Shown: one piece after another, positions 1 to 5,433 of the stretch
Position numbering within the stretch: the first letter of the stretch is position 1
How the letters are laid out: each line of letters begins with the position of its first letter
Assembly (NCBI GenBank): GCA_021779435.1
Contig: JAJYAR010000217.1
Span: 1-5,433, forward strand
DNA: 5,433 bases
DNA from: a bacterium
GTDB lineage: Bacteria; Verrucomicrobiota; Verrucomicrobiae; JAJYAR01
Direction: 5' to 3'
Notes under the pieces: model-generated
The model's input: only the letters and a program-made list of their open reading frames with translations
Told to the model about the DNA's origin: nothing
Database searches by the model: none
Made by a program: the position numbers and the translations under genes

Positions 1-134
1 GACCTTACCGCCCCAACGGCGTCGCCATCGGCAGCCTTGGCACCCACGAGCATTGGAACAATCCCATCGACAAACGTTATTCCCGCAACCTCAGCCCCGG
101 CGGACGCGGCATCGAGCTCGTCCAGGTCAGGTAA
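1..134 (+). CDS. C-terminal fragment of a probable DUF362-domain protein (5' end outside window)
   Basis: An open frame enters from the left edge (codons begin at position 3) and stops at TAA 132-134, giving about 43 residues. The tail contains the string LGTHEHWNNPIDKRYSRNL followed by a short GRGIELVQVR end. From memory, the block 'LG-HEHWNN---K-YSRNL---GIELV' is the usual C-terminus of DUF362-type proteins (a family with cysteine-rich, iron-sulfur-like members) found next to carbohydrate-utilisation genes in Bacteroidota and Verrucomicrobiota. No catalytic region is visible, so the function is not known. It ends 12 bp before the next start on the same strand, which suggests co-transcription. 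The reading frame is convincing; the family call is moderate and rests only on this tail. Confidence 0.6.
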   Translation, partial: PYRPNGVAIGSLGTHEHWNNPIDKRYSRNLSPGGRGIELVQVR

Positions 135-146
135 CCCCGCCTTTCC

Positions 147-1007
147 ATGCATCGCACCCACGTCAGCGCCGCCCTGCTTCCTTTTGTCGTCCTCTGCGCC
201 TCCGGCTTCGCCCAGGAGACCTTCCAGAGCGACCGGCTCGAAAAGAGATGGGAAACTCCCGCCGTCCTGAAGGTGCCGGAGTCCGCCCTCTACGACGCAG
301 TCCGGAAGGTGATCTACGTCTCGAATCTCGTCACCACCACCGGAAGCAGGAATGGCCGGGGCTTCATCGCGAAGGTCTCACCGACAGGCGAGGTCATCGC
401 AGCGCCGTGGGTGTCGGGATTGCATGAACCCAAGGGCATGGCCCTCCGCGGTTCGACGCTGTACGTGTCTTCCATCGACGAACTCGTGGAGATCGACATC
501 GAGCGCGGCGTGATCGCCAACCGGTACCCCGTCGAGAAGGCGCTGGATCTGAACGATGTGACGGTTGCACCCGACGGCACCGTGTACGCGACCGACACCA
601 AGGCGCGTCATGTCTTCATGCTGAAGGACGGCAAGACCGGTGTGTTTCTCGAATCGGATGACATCGCCCGGTCCAACGGTATCACCTGTGACGGTGACCG
701 GCTCTACGTTCATGGTCGCGGTGGCCGGCTCCTGGAAATCGACCGCACGACGAAGGCCGTGAAGGTCGTTCAGGAGAAGACCGGCTACATCGACGGGCTC
801 GTGAAAATCGGCGAAAGTCAGTTTCTGACCTCCGATTGGGGCGGCGTCGTCCAGCTGCTCGAAATTGGCAAACCCGCCGTGAAGCTCCTCGATACCAAGC
901 CGGCCAAGATCAATGCCGCGGACCTCGGATGGATCGCCGATGAGCGCACCGTTCTCGTCCCCACCTTTACCGACAACCGGCTCGTTGCCTACCGGCTGAA
1001 GCCCTGA
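147..1007 (+). CDS. Secreted SMP-30/gluconolactonase-like beta-propeller protein
   Basis: The product has 286 residues, close to the usual size of a six-bladed SMP-30/gluconolactonase/LRE-like propeller plus a signal peptide. Residues 1-22 look like a Sec signal (hydrophobic AALLPFVVL, likely cleavage in GFA-QE), so the protein probably acts in the periplasm or outside. Blade-type repeats are visible, such as LNDVTVAPDGTVYATD and SNGITCDGDRLYVHG. By motif comparison with SMP-30, Glu45 (VPES), Asn177 (SNGI) and Asp216 (IDGL) fall where the divalent-metal ligands are expected, and Asn136 (LND) where a substrate-pocket Asn is expected. All four are kept in order with similar spacing, which favours a real metal site and a hydrolase acting on sugar lactones, though the substrate is unknown. 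The start at 147 is chosen because it directly opens the signal peptide; Shine-Dalgarno support is weak (AGG lies about 15 nt upstream). The stop is 9 bp before the GH39-like gene. A non-enzymatic NHL-type propeller is the main alternative. Confidence 0.85.
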   Translation: MHRTHVSAALLPFVVLCASGFAQETFQSDRLEKRWETPAVLKVPESALYDAVRKVIYVSNLVTTTGSRNGRGFIAKVSPTGEVIAAPWVSGLHEPKGMALRGSTLYVSSIDELVEIDIERGVIANRYPVEKALDLNDVTVAPDGTVYATDTKARHVFMLKDGKTGVFLESDDIARSNGITCDGDRLYVHGRGGRLLEIDRTTKAVKVVQEKTGYIDGLVKIGESQFLTSDWGGVVQLLEIGKPAVKLLDTKPAKINAADLGWIADERTVLVPTFTDNRLVAYRLKP

Positions 1008-1016
1008 CCGAGACTG

Positions 1017-2717
1017 ATGACATCCATGAAGACACCGTTGCTTTCTCTTCTCCTCTGCGCACTCGCGGCCGCGCCGTGTCGGGCCGCCGACGCTGCGCAG
1101 GCGCCATTTCCCGTCTCTGTCGAGGTCGATGCGGGACAATCGATCGGCGACATGAAACCGATCTGGCGTTTCTTCGGCGCGGACGAGCCGAACTACGCGA
1201 CGATGAAGGATGGAAACGCGCTCCTCGCGGAGCTCGGCAGCCTCAGGCCCAGGCAGGTCTATTTCCGCGCTCACAACATGCTCTGCACCGGTGACGGCAC
1301 GCCGTCGCTGAAGTGGGGGAGCACGAACATCTACACCGAGGATGCCAACGGGAAGCCCGTGTACGAGTGGACCATCGTCGACCGGATTTTCGACGCGTAC
1401 CTCGCGCGTGGCGTCAGGCCGCTCGTTGAGTTCGGCTTCATGCCGCAGGCGCTCTCCACGCATCCCGAGCCGTACCGGCACGAGTGGCGGCCGGGGCTCA
1501 ATTACAACAAGATCCTCACCGGCTGGGCCTACCCGCCGAAGGACTACGACAAGTGGCGGGAACTCGCCTACCAGTGGACGAAGCACTGCGTCGAGCGCTA
1601 TGGCCGCGAGGAGGTCGAGCAATGGTATTGGGAGGTGTGGAACGAGGCCAACGGCTCGTATTGGAAGTCCACTCCCGCCGAGTGGTACAAGCTTCATGAC
1701 TACGCGATCGACGGCATCCGTCGCGCACTGCCGAACGCAAAGGTCGGGGGACCGCACAGCGCCGGCAGCGGCGGCGCGTTCATGGATGGCTTTCTCAGGC
1801 ACGTCGTCAGCGAGACGAACCCCGCGACCGGCAAGGTCGGCACGCCTGTGGACTTCCTCGCTTTCCACGCGAAGGGGCAGCCGCGCTTCGTGAACGGTCA
1901 CGTGCAGCTCGGGATCGCCGCTCAGCTCAAGGCGATCGACACCGGTTTCAAGAAGATCGCCGCCGTGCCGGAGTTGAAGACGAAGCCGATCATCCTCGGC
2001 GAGTCGGATCCGGACGGCTGTGCCGCCTGCCAGGGGCCTCAGCTCGGCTATCGGCTGGGCACCATGTACTCCAGCTACACCGCCGCGAGCTTCGCCCGAA
2101 AATACATGCTCGCCGATCGCCATGGCGTGAATCTCGAGGGCGCCGTCACCTGGGCATTCGAGTTCGAGGACCAGCCGTATTTCGCAGGACAGCGGGTGCT
2201 CGCGACCAACGGCATCGATCTGCCGGTGCTGAACGTCTTCCGGATGTTCAGCAGGATGGGCGGAAGCCGGATCGCAACACGGAGCTCCGGCGAGGTGCCG
2301 CTCGAAAAGATGATCGCCGAAGGCGTGCGCGCGGCACCCGACGTCGCCGCGCTGTCGTCCCTCGACGGAAACAAGCTCTGCATCCTCCTCTGGCATTATC
2401 ACGACGACGATGTCGCTGGCCCCGACGCCCAGGTTGAACTCGCGCTGAAGGGACTTCCTGTCCGGTCCGGCGCCGCGCGGCTGACGCGCTACCAGATCGA
2501 CGAGACGCACAGCAACGCGCACGCGGAGTGGGTCCGGATGGGATCGCCACACGAGCCGAACGAGGCGCAGTACGAGATCCTGAGAAACGCCGGCCAGCTG
2601 ACCTCCGTCTCGGACGCCCCGGCAACGGTCGCGGTGGCGGACGCGTCGGCCTCACTACATTTTGCGCTTCCCCGCCAGTCCGTGACACTGCTCGTGTTGG
2701 ATATGTCCGCGCCCTGA
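1017..2717 (+). CDS. Secreted GH39-like glycoside hydrolase (putative beta-xylosidase-type)
   Basis: The product has 566 residues. A signal peptide covers about residues 1-23 (hydrophobic core PLLSLLLCALAAAP, cleavage near CRA-AD). A TIM-barrel glycosidase domain follows, about residues 30-430, then a beta-sandwich-like C-terminal part of about 430-566. The clan GH-A hallmark YWEVWNEANG places the acid/base at Glu210. The later strand PIILGESDPDG gives Glu329 as likely nucleophile, consistent with a retaining enzyme. The blocks VTWAFEFEDQPYFAGQR and NGIDLPVLNVFRMFSRMGG are typical of GH39-type proteins often labelled beta-xylosidase. Family GH39 includes beta-xylosidases and alpha-L-iduronidases; the substrate here is not determinable. 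A Cys pair (335, 338) closely follows the nucleophile. Two in-frame starts exist, 1017 and 1026 (Met4); neither has a clear Shine-Dalgarno sequence, and the second gives a more standard signal peptide (MKTPLL). The gene sits 9 bp after the propeller gene and is probably co-transcribed with it. Confidence 0.85.
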   Translation: MTSMKTPLLSLLLCALAAAPCRAADAAQAPFPVSVEVDAGQSIGDMKPIWRFFGADEPNYATMKDGNALLAELGSLRPRQVYFRAHNMLCTGDGTPSLKWGSTNIYTEDANGKPVYEWTIVDRIFDAYLARGVRPLVEFGFMPQALSTHPEPYRHEWRPGLNYNKILTGWAYPPKDYDKWRELAYQWTKHCVERYGREEVEQWYWEVWNEANGSYWKSTPAEWYKLHDYAIDGIRRALPNAKVGGPHSAGSGGAFMDGFLRHVVSETNPATGKVGTPVDFLAFHAKGQPRFVNGHVQLGIAAQLKAIDTGFKKIAAVPELKTKPIILGESDPDGCAACQGPQLGYRLGTMYSSYTAASFARKYMLADRHGVNLEGAVTWAFEFEDQPYFAGQRVLATNGIDLPVLNVFRMFSRMGGSRIATRSSGEVPLEKMIAEGVRAAPDVAALSSLDGNKLCILLWHYHDDDVAGPDAQVELALKGLPVRSGAARLTRYQIDETHSNAHAEWVRMGSPHEPNEAQYEILRNAGQLTSVSDAPATVAVADASASLHFALPRQSVTLLVLDMSAP

Positions 2718-2727
2718 GTGGGACTGC

Positions 2728-2764
2728 CGGGAGTGCGTGCAGTGCGCGACTGCCCGCCCTCCCG
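2728..2764 (+). repeat. Long imperfect inverted repeat (hairpin) in the intergenic gap
   Basis: The left arm 2728-2743 and right arm 2749-2764 pair at 14 of 16 positions around a 5-nt loop (GCGCG, 2744-2748). The stem is CGGGAG/CTCCCG, a T-C mismatch, GCG/CGC, a T-C mismatch, then GCAGT/ACTGC. It begins 10 bp after the stop of the GH39-like gene. No T-run follows directly, so it is not a classical intrinsic terminator. An mRNA-stabilising or processing hairpin, or a copy of a REP-like interspersed palindrome, are possible readings. The pairing is seen in the sequence; the role is inference. Confidence 0.55.
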
Positions 2765-2795
2765 CTGCGCTCCGTTCCGGCGCAGCTGACCTTTT
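2764..2795 (+). terminator. Second hairpin with short T-run; weak terminator or attenuator candidate
   Basis: A perfect 7-bp inverted repeat, GCTGCGC (2764-2770) and GCGCAGC (2780-2786), encloses a 9-nt loop. A TTTT run at 2792-2795 follows after 5 nt. The T-run is short and displaced, so full termination is doubtful; partial read-through that lowers expression of the downstream gene is possible. It abuts the preceding longer hairpin (they share base 2764) and ends 6 nt before the start codon at 2802, so it could also affect translation initiation. Confidence 0.3.
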
Positions 2796-2801
2796 ACCCC
2801 A

Positions 2802-4778
2802 ATGAACTCGTGCATCCCTCCCGTCGGGCTCCGCCGCCGTGGTGCGGCGCTTGTCGTCCTCGCAGCGCTGTTTCTTTCGCCCGGGCATGCCGCCGGCAAG
2901 CCGGTGGTGTTCAACGAACCGATCGCGACGCACGAGTGGCCGCTGAAGGAACTCAACCCGGAGCTGCCAGCCGATTGGACGCCCTACGAATTCCTGGTCC
3001 TGGAATTCAAGGCGTCGTCGAACCAGCGTTTCGAGCTGGGAATCAGGACTGCCACCGCACACATCTCGAAGCGGATCCATCCGTATCCCAACGTCTGGGT
3101 TCGGGCCGCCGTTCCGCTGCGCTTCTTCCGACAAGGTCTGGGTGACGCCTCCGATCTGGCGGCGACGGTCAACCAGCCGCGCAACTCATACTGGATCAAC
3201 ATCGAAGGTGGCGGCTACGGCCCCACGGTGGGCGTGACGGCTCTGACGGTGACGATGCGGTACCCCGTTGGCTCGCCCTCGCTGGAAATCCGTTCCGTGA
3301 AACTCTCGAAGGACGATCCCGGCGACGACGTGCTCGAGGGAAAACCGCTGATCGATGAGTTTGGCCAGTACCGGCACGCAGACTGGCCTGGGAAGGCGCG
3401 CTCGGCCGAGGATCTGAAGAACAGCTGGGACGCCGAGGCCGCATTGCTTGCCAAAGCCGCGACGCCGGACCGCTGTCCTTACGGCGGGTTTGCGTCGACG
3501 CACGCAAAGGCGACCGGCTTCTTCCGCGTTGAACAAGTCGACGGAGCCTGGTGGTTCGTCTGCCCCGACGGGCACCTGTTCTACTCCACCGGCGTGAACG
3601 GCGTGGGCGCGAATTCCAGCACGCGCACCTCGGGCCGGGAGGACTACTTCGCGAGTATTCCGCCGCCGATGCCGGTTCCCCCGGGAGGAGCGCCGGCCAC
3701 TGCGCGCAACGCAGGGCGCGGCGGCAACCAGTCGAATTTCTACGGGGCCAACATCGTGCGACGCCATGGCACCGACTGGCAGCGCCCCTGGGCCAGGATC
3801 ACGGCGCAACGCTTCGAGGCCTGGGGCCTTAACACGGCCTACGGCGCGCTTGTGAATGACGCGCTCGGCGCCGACCCTCACCGCAAGCCATACGTGCAGA
3901 ATGTGCGTTTCAACGCGGGCCCGCTCGTCATGGGCATGCCCGACGTGTACGCGGCCACGTTCGAGGCGCAGGTCGATGCCCAAGCCGCCCAGCAACTCGC
4001 AACCCACAGGGATGATCCTTACCTGCTCGGCACGTTCATCGGAAATGAGCCGCCCTGGCCGGGCCGGGAAAGCCAGTTTGTCGACCTGGTCCTTGGTGGA
4101 GCGGACACCGCCATGAAGGCCCGCTTCAAAGCCGGCCTCGAAAAGGGCGACACTCCGGAAATCCGGCGTGAGCTGGTCGTTGCCGCGTTCGCGCGCTACC
4201 TGAACGTGATCAATGCCGCGCTGAGGAAGCACGATCCGAATCACCTCAACCTCGGCATCCGCTTCGGCGGAGCGCCGCCCGACTATGTCGTCGCGCTCGC
4301 GAAGGGCTTCGATGTGTACAGCCTGAACAAATACCGCTGGGAGCCTCCGGCGGACATGATTCAGGGCATCTACGCCCTCGTGAAGAAGCCCCTGCTGCTT
4401 GGCGAGTTTCACATTGGCGTCCCCGGTCGCGGTCTGGCGCCGGGTCTGGTGATGGCGATGAACCAGGTCGAGCGCGGTCTGGCGTATCGCTTCTACGTCG
4501 AACACGCCGCGGCGCACCCGGAGGTCATCGGCACGCATTGGTTCCAGTGGATCGACCAGCCGGCGACCGGGCGCGGTGACGGTGAAAACTACAACATCGG
4601 CTGGGTCGACGTGACCGACCGCCCGTATCCGGAACTTGTGGCAGCGGCGATGACGACCCATGCGCGTCTCCTCGACCTCCATCGCGGAAGGCTCGAGCCC
4701 ACCGACCGCATGCCCGTCGCATCGGAGGTGGGCACACCCGCCGAAGCCCACCAGTTCGGCCGCCCAGGAATTCAGTGA
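2802..4778 (+). CDS. Secreted GH50/beta-agarase-like glycoside hydrolase
   Basis: The product has 658 residues. An N-terminal signal (RRR, then AALVVLAALFL, cleavage near HAAG at 29-32) indicates export. Residues of about 34-175 form a beta-rich domain resembling the carbohydrate-binding-like sandwich that precedes the barrel in GH50 agarases. A linker begins IDEFGQYRHADWPGKARS. The (beta/alpha)8 barrel follows, about residues 220-640. Likely catalytic residues are Glu416 (acid/base, FIGNEPPW) and Glu535 (nucleophile, LLGEFHIG). The block THWFQWIDQPATGRGDGENY, with His579 and Trp580, then NIGWVDVTDRPYPEL, is a strong match to the C-terminal barrel signature of agarase-type enzymes. Known GH50 members cut beta-1,4 links in agarose, but a non-marine relative may act on another beta-galactan or an unrelated glycan, so substrate is left open. 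A Pro/Gly-rich segment (287-309) lies early in the barrel. The start at 2802 opens the signal peptide and has no obvious Shine-Dalgarno sequence; the gene is separated from the GH39-like gene by hairpins. The stop is 27 bp before the next gene. Confidence 0.85.
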   Translation: MNSCIPPVGLRRRGAALVVLAALFLSPGHAAGKPVVFNEPIATHEWPLKELNPELPADWTPYEFLVLEFKASSNQRFELGIRTATAHISKRIHPYPNVWVRAAVPLRFFRQGLGDASDLAATVNQPRNSYWINIEGGGYGPTVGVTALTVTMRYPVGSPSLEIRSVKLSKDDPGDDVLEGKPLIDEFGQYRHADWPGKARSAEDLKNSWDAEAALLAKAATPDRCPYGGFASTHAKATGFFRVEQVDGAWWFVCPDGHLFYSTGVNGVGANSSTRTSGREDYFASIPPPMPVPPGGAPATARNAGRGGNQSNFYGANIVRRHGTDWQRPWARITAQRFEAWGLNTAYGALVNDALGADPHRKPYVQNVRFNAGPLVMGMPDVYAATFEAQVDAQAAQQLATHRDDPYLLGTFIGNEPPWPGRESQFVDLVLGGADTAMKARFKAGLEKGDTPEIRRELVVAAFARYLNVINAALRKHDPNHLNLGIRFGGAPPDYVVALAKGFDVYSLNKYRWEPPADMIQGIYALVKKPLLLGEFHIGVPGRGLAPGLVMAMNQVERGLAYRFYVEHAAAHPEVIGTHWFQWIDQPATGRGDGENYNIGWVDVTDRPYPELVAAAMTTHARLLDLHRGRLEPTDRMPVASEVGTPAEAHQFGRPGIQ

Positions 4779-4805
4779 CGCATCTTCAGAATCATCCCGG
4801 ATCCC

Positions 4806-5433
4806 ATGAACGTCCTTCCCTCGACTCTCCGCATCGCCGCTCTGGCCGCGCTGTTCGCCGGGCCTTTGTTCGCAGCCGCACCGGTCACGCTCCGCGAGTC
4901 CGACGAAGTCATCCCCACCTACAAGTCAGGTGCGCCGGACCTGAACCCGATGTTCTATTTCGGACGCCAGTCCCAGGGAGCGGAGGGCCGCACGTATCCC
5001 TATCCGCTGTACGACAACCTTACGAACAAGCGCAGCGAGCAGACGTACCGGCTTGTTTACCTGGAGAACGAGTTCGTCCGGATCGGCATCGCGCCCGAAT
5101 TGGGCGGCCGGCTGTTCTCGGCGCTCGATAAGACGAACAACTACGATTTCGTGTACCGGCAGCACGTGATCAAACCCGCCCTGATCGGGCTGATCGGCGC
5201 CTGGATCTCCGGCGGCATCGAGTGGAACATTCCACACCATCACCGCGCCTCCACGTTCAGCCCCGTCCAATACCGCACCGAGGAGCTCCCGGATGGCGGC
5301 CGGACGGTGTGGGTGGGCGAACTCGAGGTGCGGCACCGGATGCGCTGGGCCGTTAGCTACACGTTGCGGCCGGGAAGCAGCGTTCTCGAGTGCACGGTGC
5401 GCATCGCGAATCGCACGCCGGTTGCCCAGACGA
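4806..5433 (+). CDS. Secreted DUF5107-domain protein, N-terminal part (runs off window)
   Basis: An open frame starts at ATG 4806 and continues without a stop to the window edge, giving 209 complete codons. Residues 1-24 form a signal peptide (IAALAALFAGPLFA, cleavage near FAA-AP). The mature part contains TYPYPLYDNL (63-72), APELGGRLF (96-104), YRQHVIKPALIGLIGAWISG (117-136) and EWNIPHHHR (139-147), then a stretch ending RHRMRWAVSYTLRPG. These are the conserved blocks I associate with DUF5107 proteins. These are often about 1,000 residues long, with a beta-rich domain like galactose mutarotase or a glycosidase sandwich, frequently followed by TPR repeats. The biochemical role is not established. 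Family members often lie in carbohydrate-utilisation loci, in agreement with the two glycosidase genes upstream. The start is set by the signal peptide; no good Shine-Dalgarno sequence is seen. The C-terminal domains, including any TPR repeats, are outside the window. Confidence 0.8.
   Translation, partial: MNVLPSTLRIAALAALFAGPLFAAAPVTLRESDEVIPTYKSGAPDLNPMFYFGRQSQGAEGRTYPYPLYDNLTNKRSEQTYRLVYLENEFVRIGIAPELGGRLFSALDKTNNYDFVYRQHVIKPALIGLIGAWISGGIEWNIPHHHRASTFSPVQYRTEELPDGGRTVWVGELEVRHRMRWAVSYTLRPGSSVLECTVRIANRTPVAQT

Noticed and set aside
1017..1090. Possible lipoprotein signal in the GH39-like protein (Cys14 and Cys21)
   Set aside because: Neither Cys sits in a valid lipobox: Cys14 is inside the hydrophobic core and Cys21 follows Pro. 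A standard signal peptidase I site nearby fits better.
378..2552. Very long open frame (724 codons) on the - strand, opposite the propeller and GH39-like genes
   Set aside because: It is antisense to two genes with clear families, signal peptides and catalytic motifs. Its translation is Arg/Val/Asp/His-rich with no recognisable domain, as expected from a mirror frame in GC-rich coding DNA.
2802..2900. Possible Tat signal because of the RRR run at residues 11-13 of the GH50-like protein
   Set aside because: The consensus around a twin-arginine motif (S/T-RR-x-F-L-K) is absent; an ordinary Sec signal with a basic n-region explains it.
2528..3145. A + strand frame bridging the GH39-like 3' end, the gap and the GH50-like 5' end
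   Set aside because: It overlaps both real genes in another frame, and its translation is low-complexity and Arg/Ala/Pro-rich with no domain.
3186..4751. Long open frame (521 codons) on the - strand opposite the GH50-like gene
   Set aside because: Same situation: it shadows a confidently identified gene, has skewed composition and no family motif or plausible start context.
1..5433. CRISPR arrays, tRNA or rRNA genes, insertion-sequence ends, riboswitches
   Set aside because: I saw no regularly spaced repeats, cloverleaf-like segments, transposase-like frames or terminal inverted repeats, and nearly all bases are accounted for by the five genes.

Overview
The window is a GC-rich (roughly two-thirds G+C by eye) stretch of bacterial chromosome. 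It is densely coded on the + strand only: five protein genes, the first and last cut by the window edges. Gene content, weak or absent Shine-Dalgarno sequences and the protein families suggest a free-living polysaccharide degrader of the Verrucomicrobiota (Opitutaceae-like). Planctomycetota or Acidobacteriota remain possible. This taxonomic call is inference from protein style, not from a marker gene.

Layout: (1) positions 1-134, the C-terminal end of a protein whose tail resembles DUF362-type proteins; (2) 147-1007, a secreted six-bladed beta-propeller of the SMP-30/gluconolactonase type; (3) 1017-2717, a secreted GH39-like glycosidase with acid/base Glu in a WNEAN motif; (4) 2718-2801, the only sizeable intergenic gap, which holds two abutting hairpins; (5) 2802-4778, a secreted GH50/beta-agarase-like glycosidase with an N-terminal beta-sandwich; (6) 4806 to the window end, the N-terminal third or less of a secreted DUF5107 protein.

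Gaps of 12, 9, 84 and 27 bp on one strand suggest a single transcription unit that starts upstream of the window. All four genes whose N-termini are visible carry signal peptides, so the locus encodes an exported carbohydrate-processing set: two retaining glycosidases, a sugar-lactonase-like propeller and a sugar-binding or mutarotase-fold-like protein. No transporter, regulator or sulfatase lies inside the window, and the substrate cannot be read from sequence alone. I saw no RNA genes, CRISPR array, insertion sequence or other mobile element. The two features most worth following up are the double hairpin at 2728-2786 and the pairing of GH39-like and GH50-like enzymes with DUF5107.
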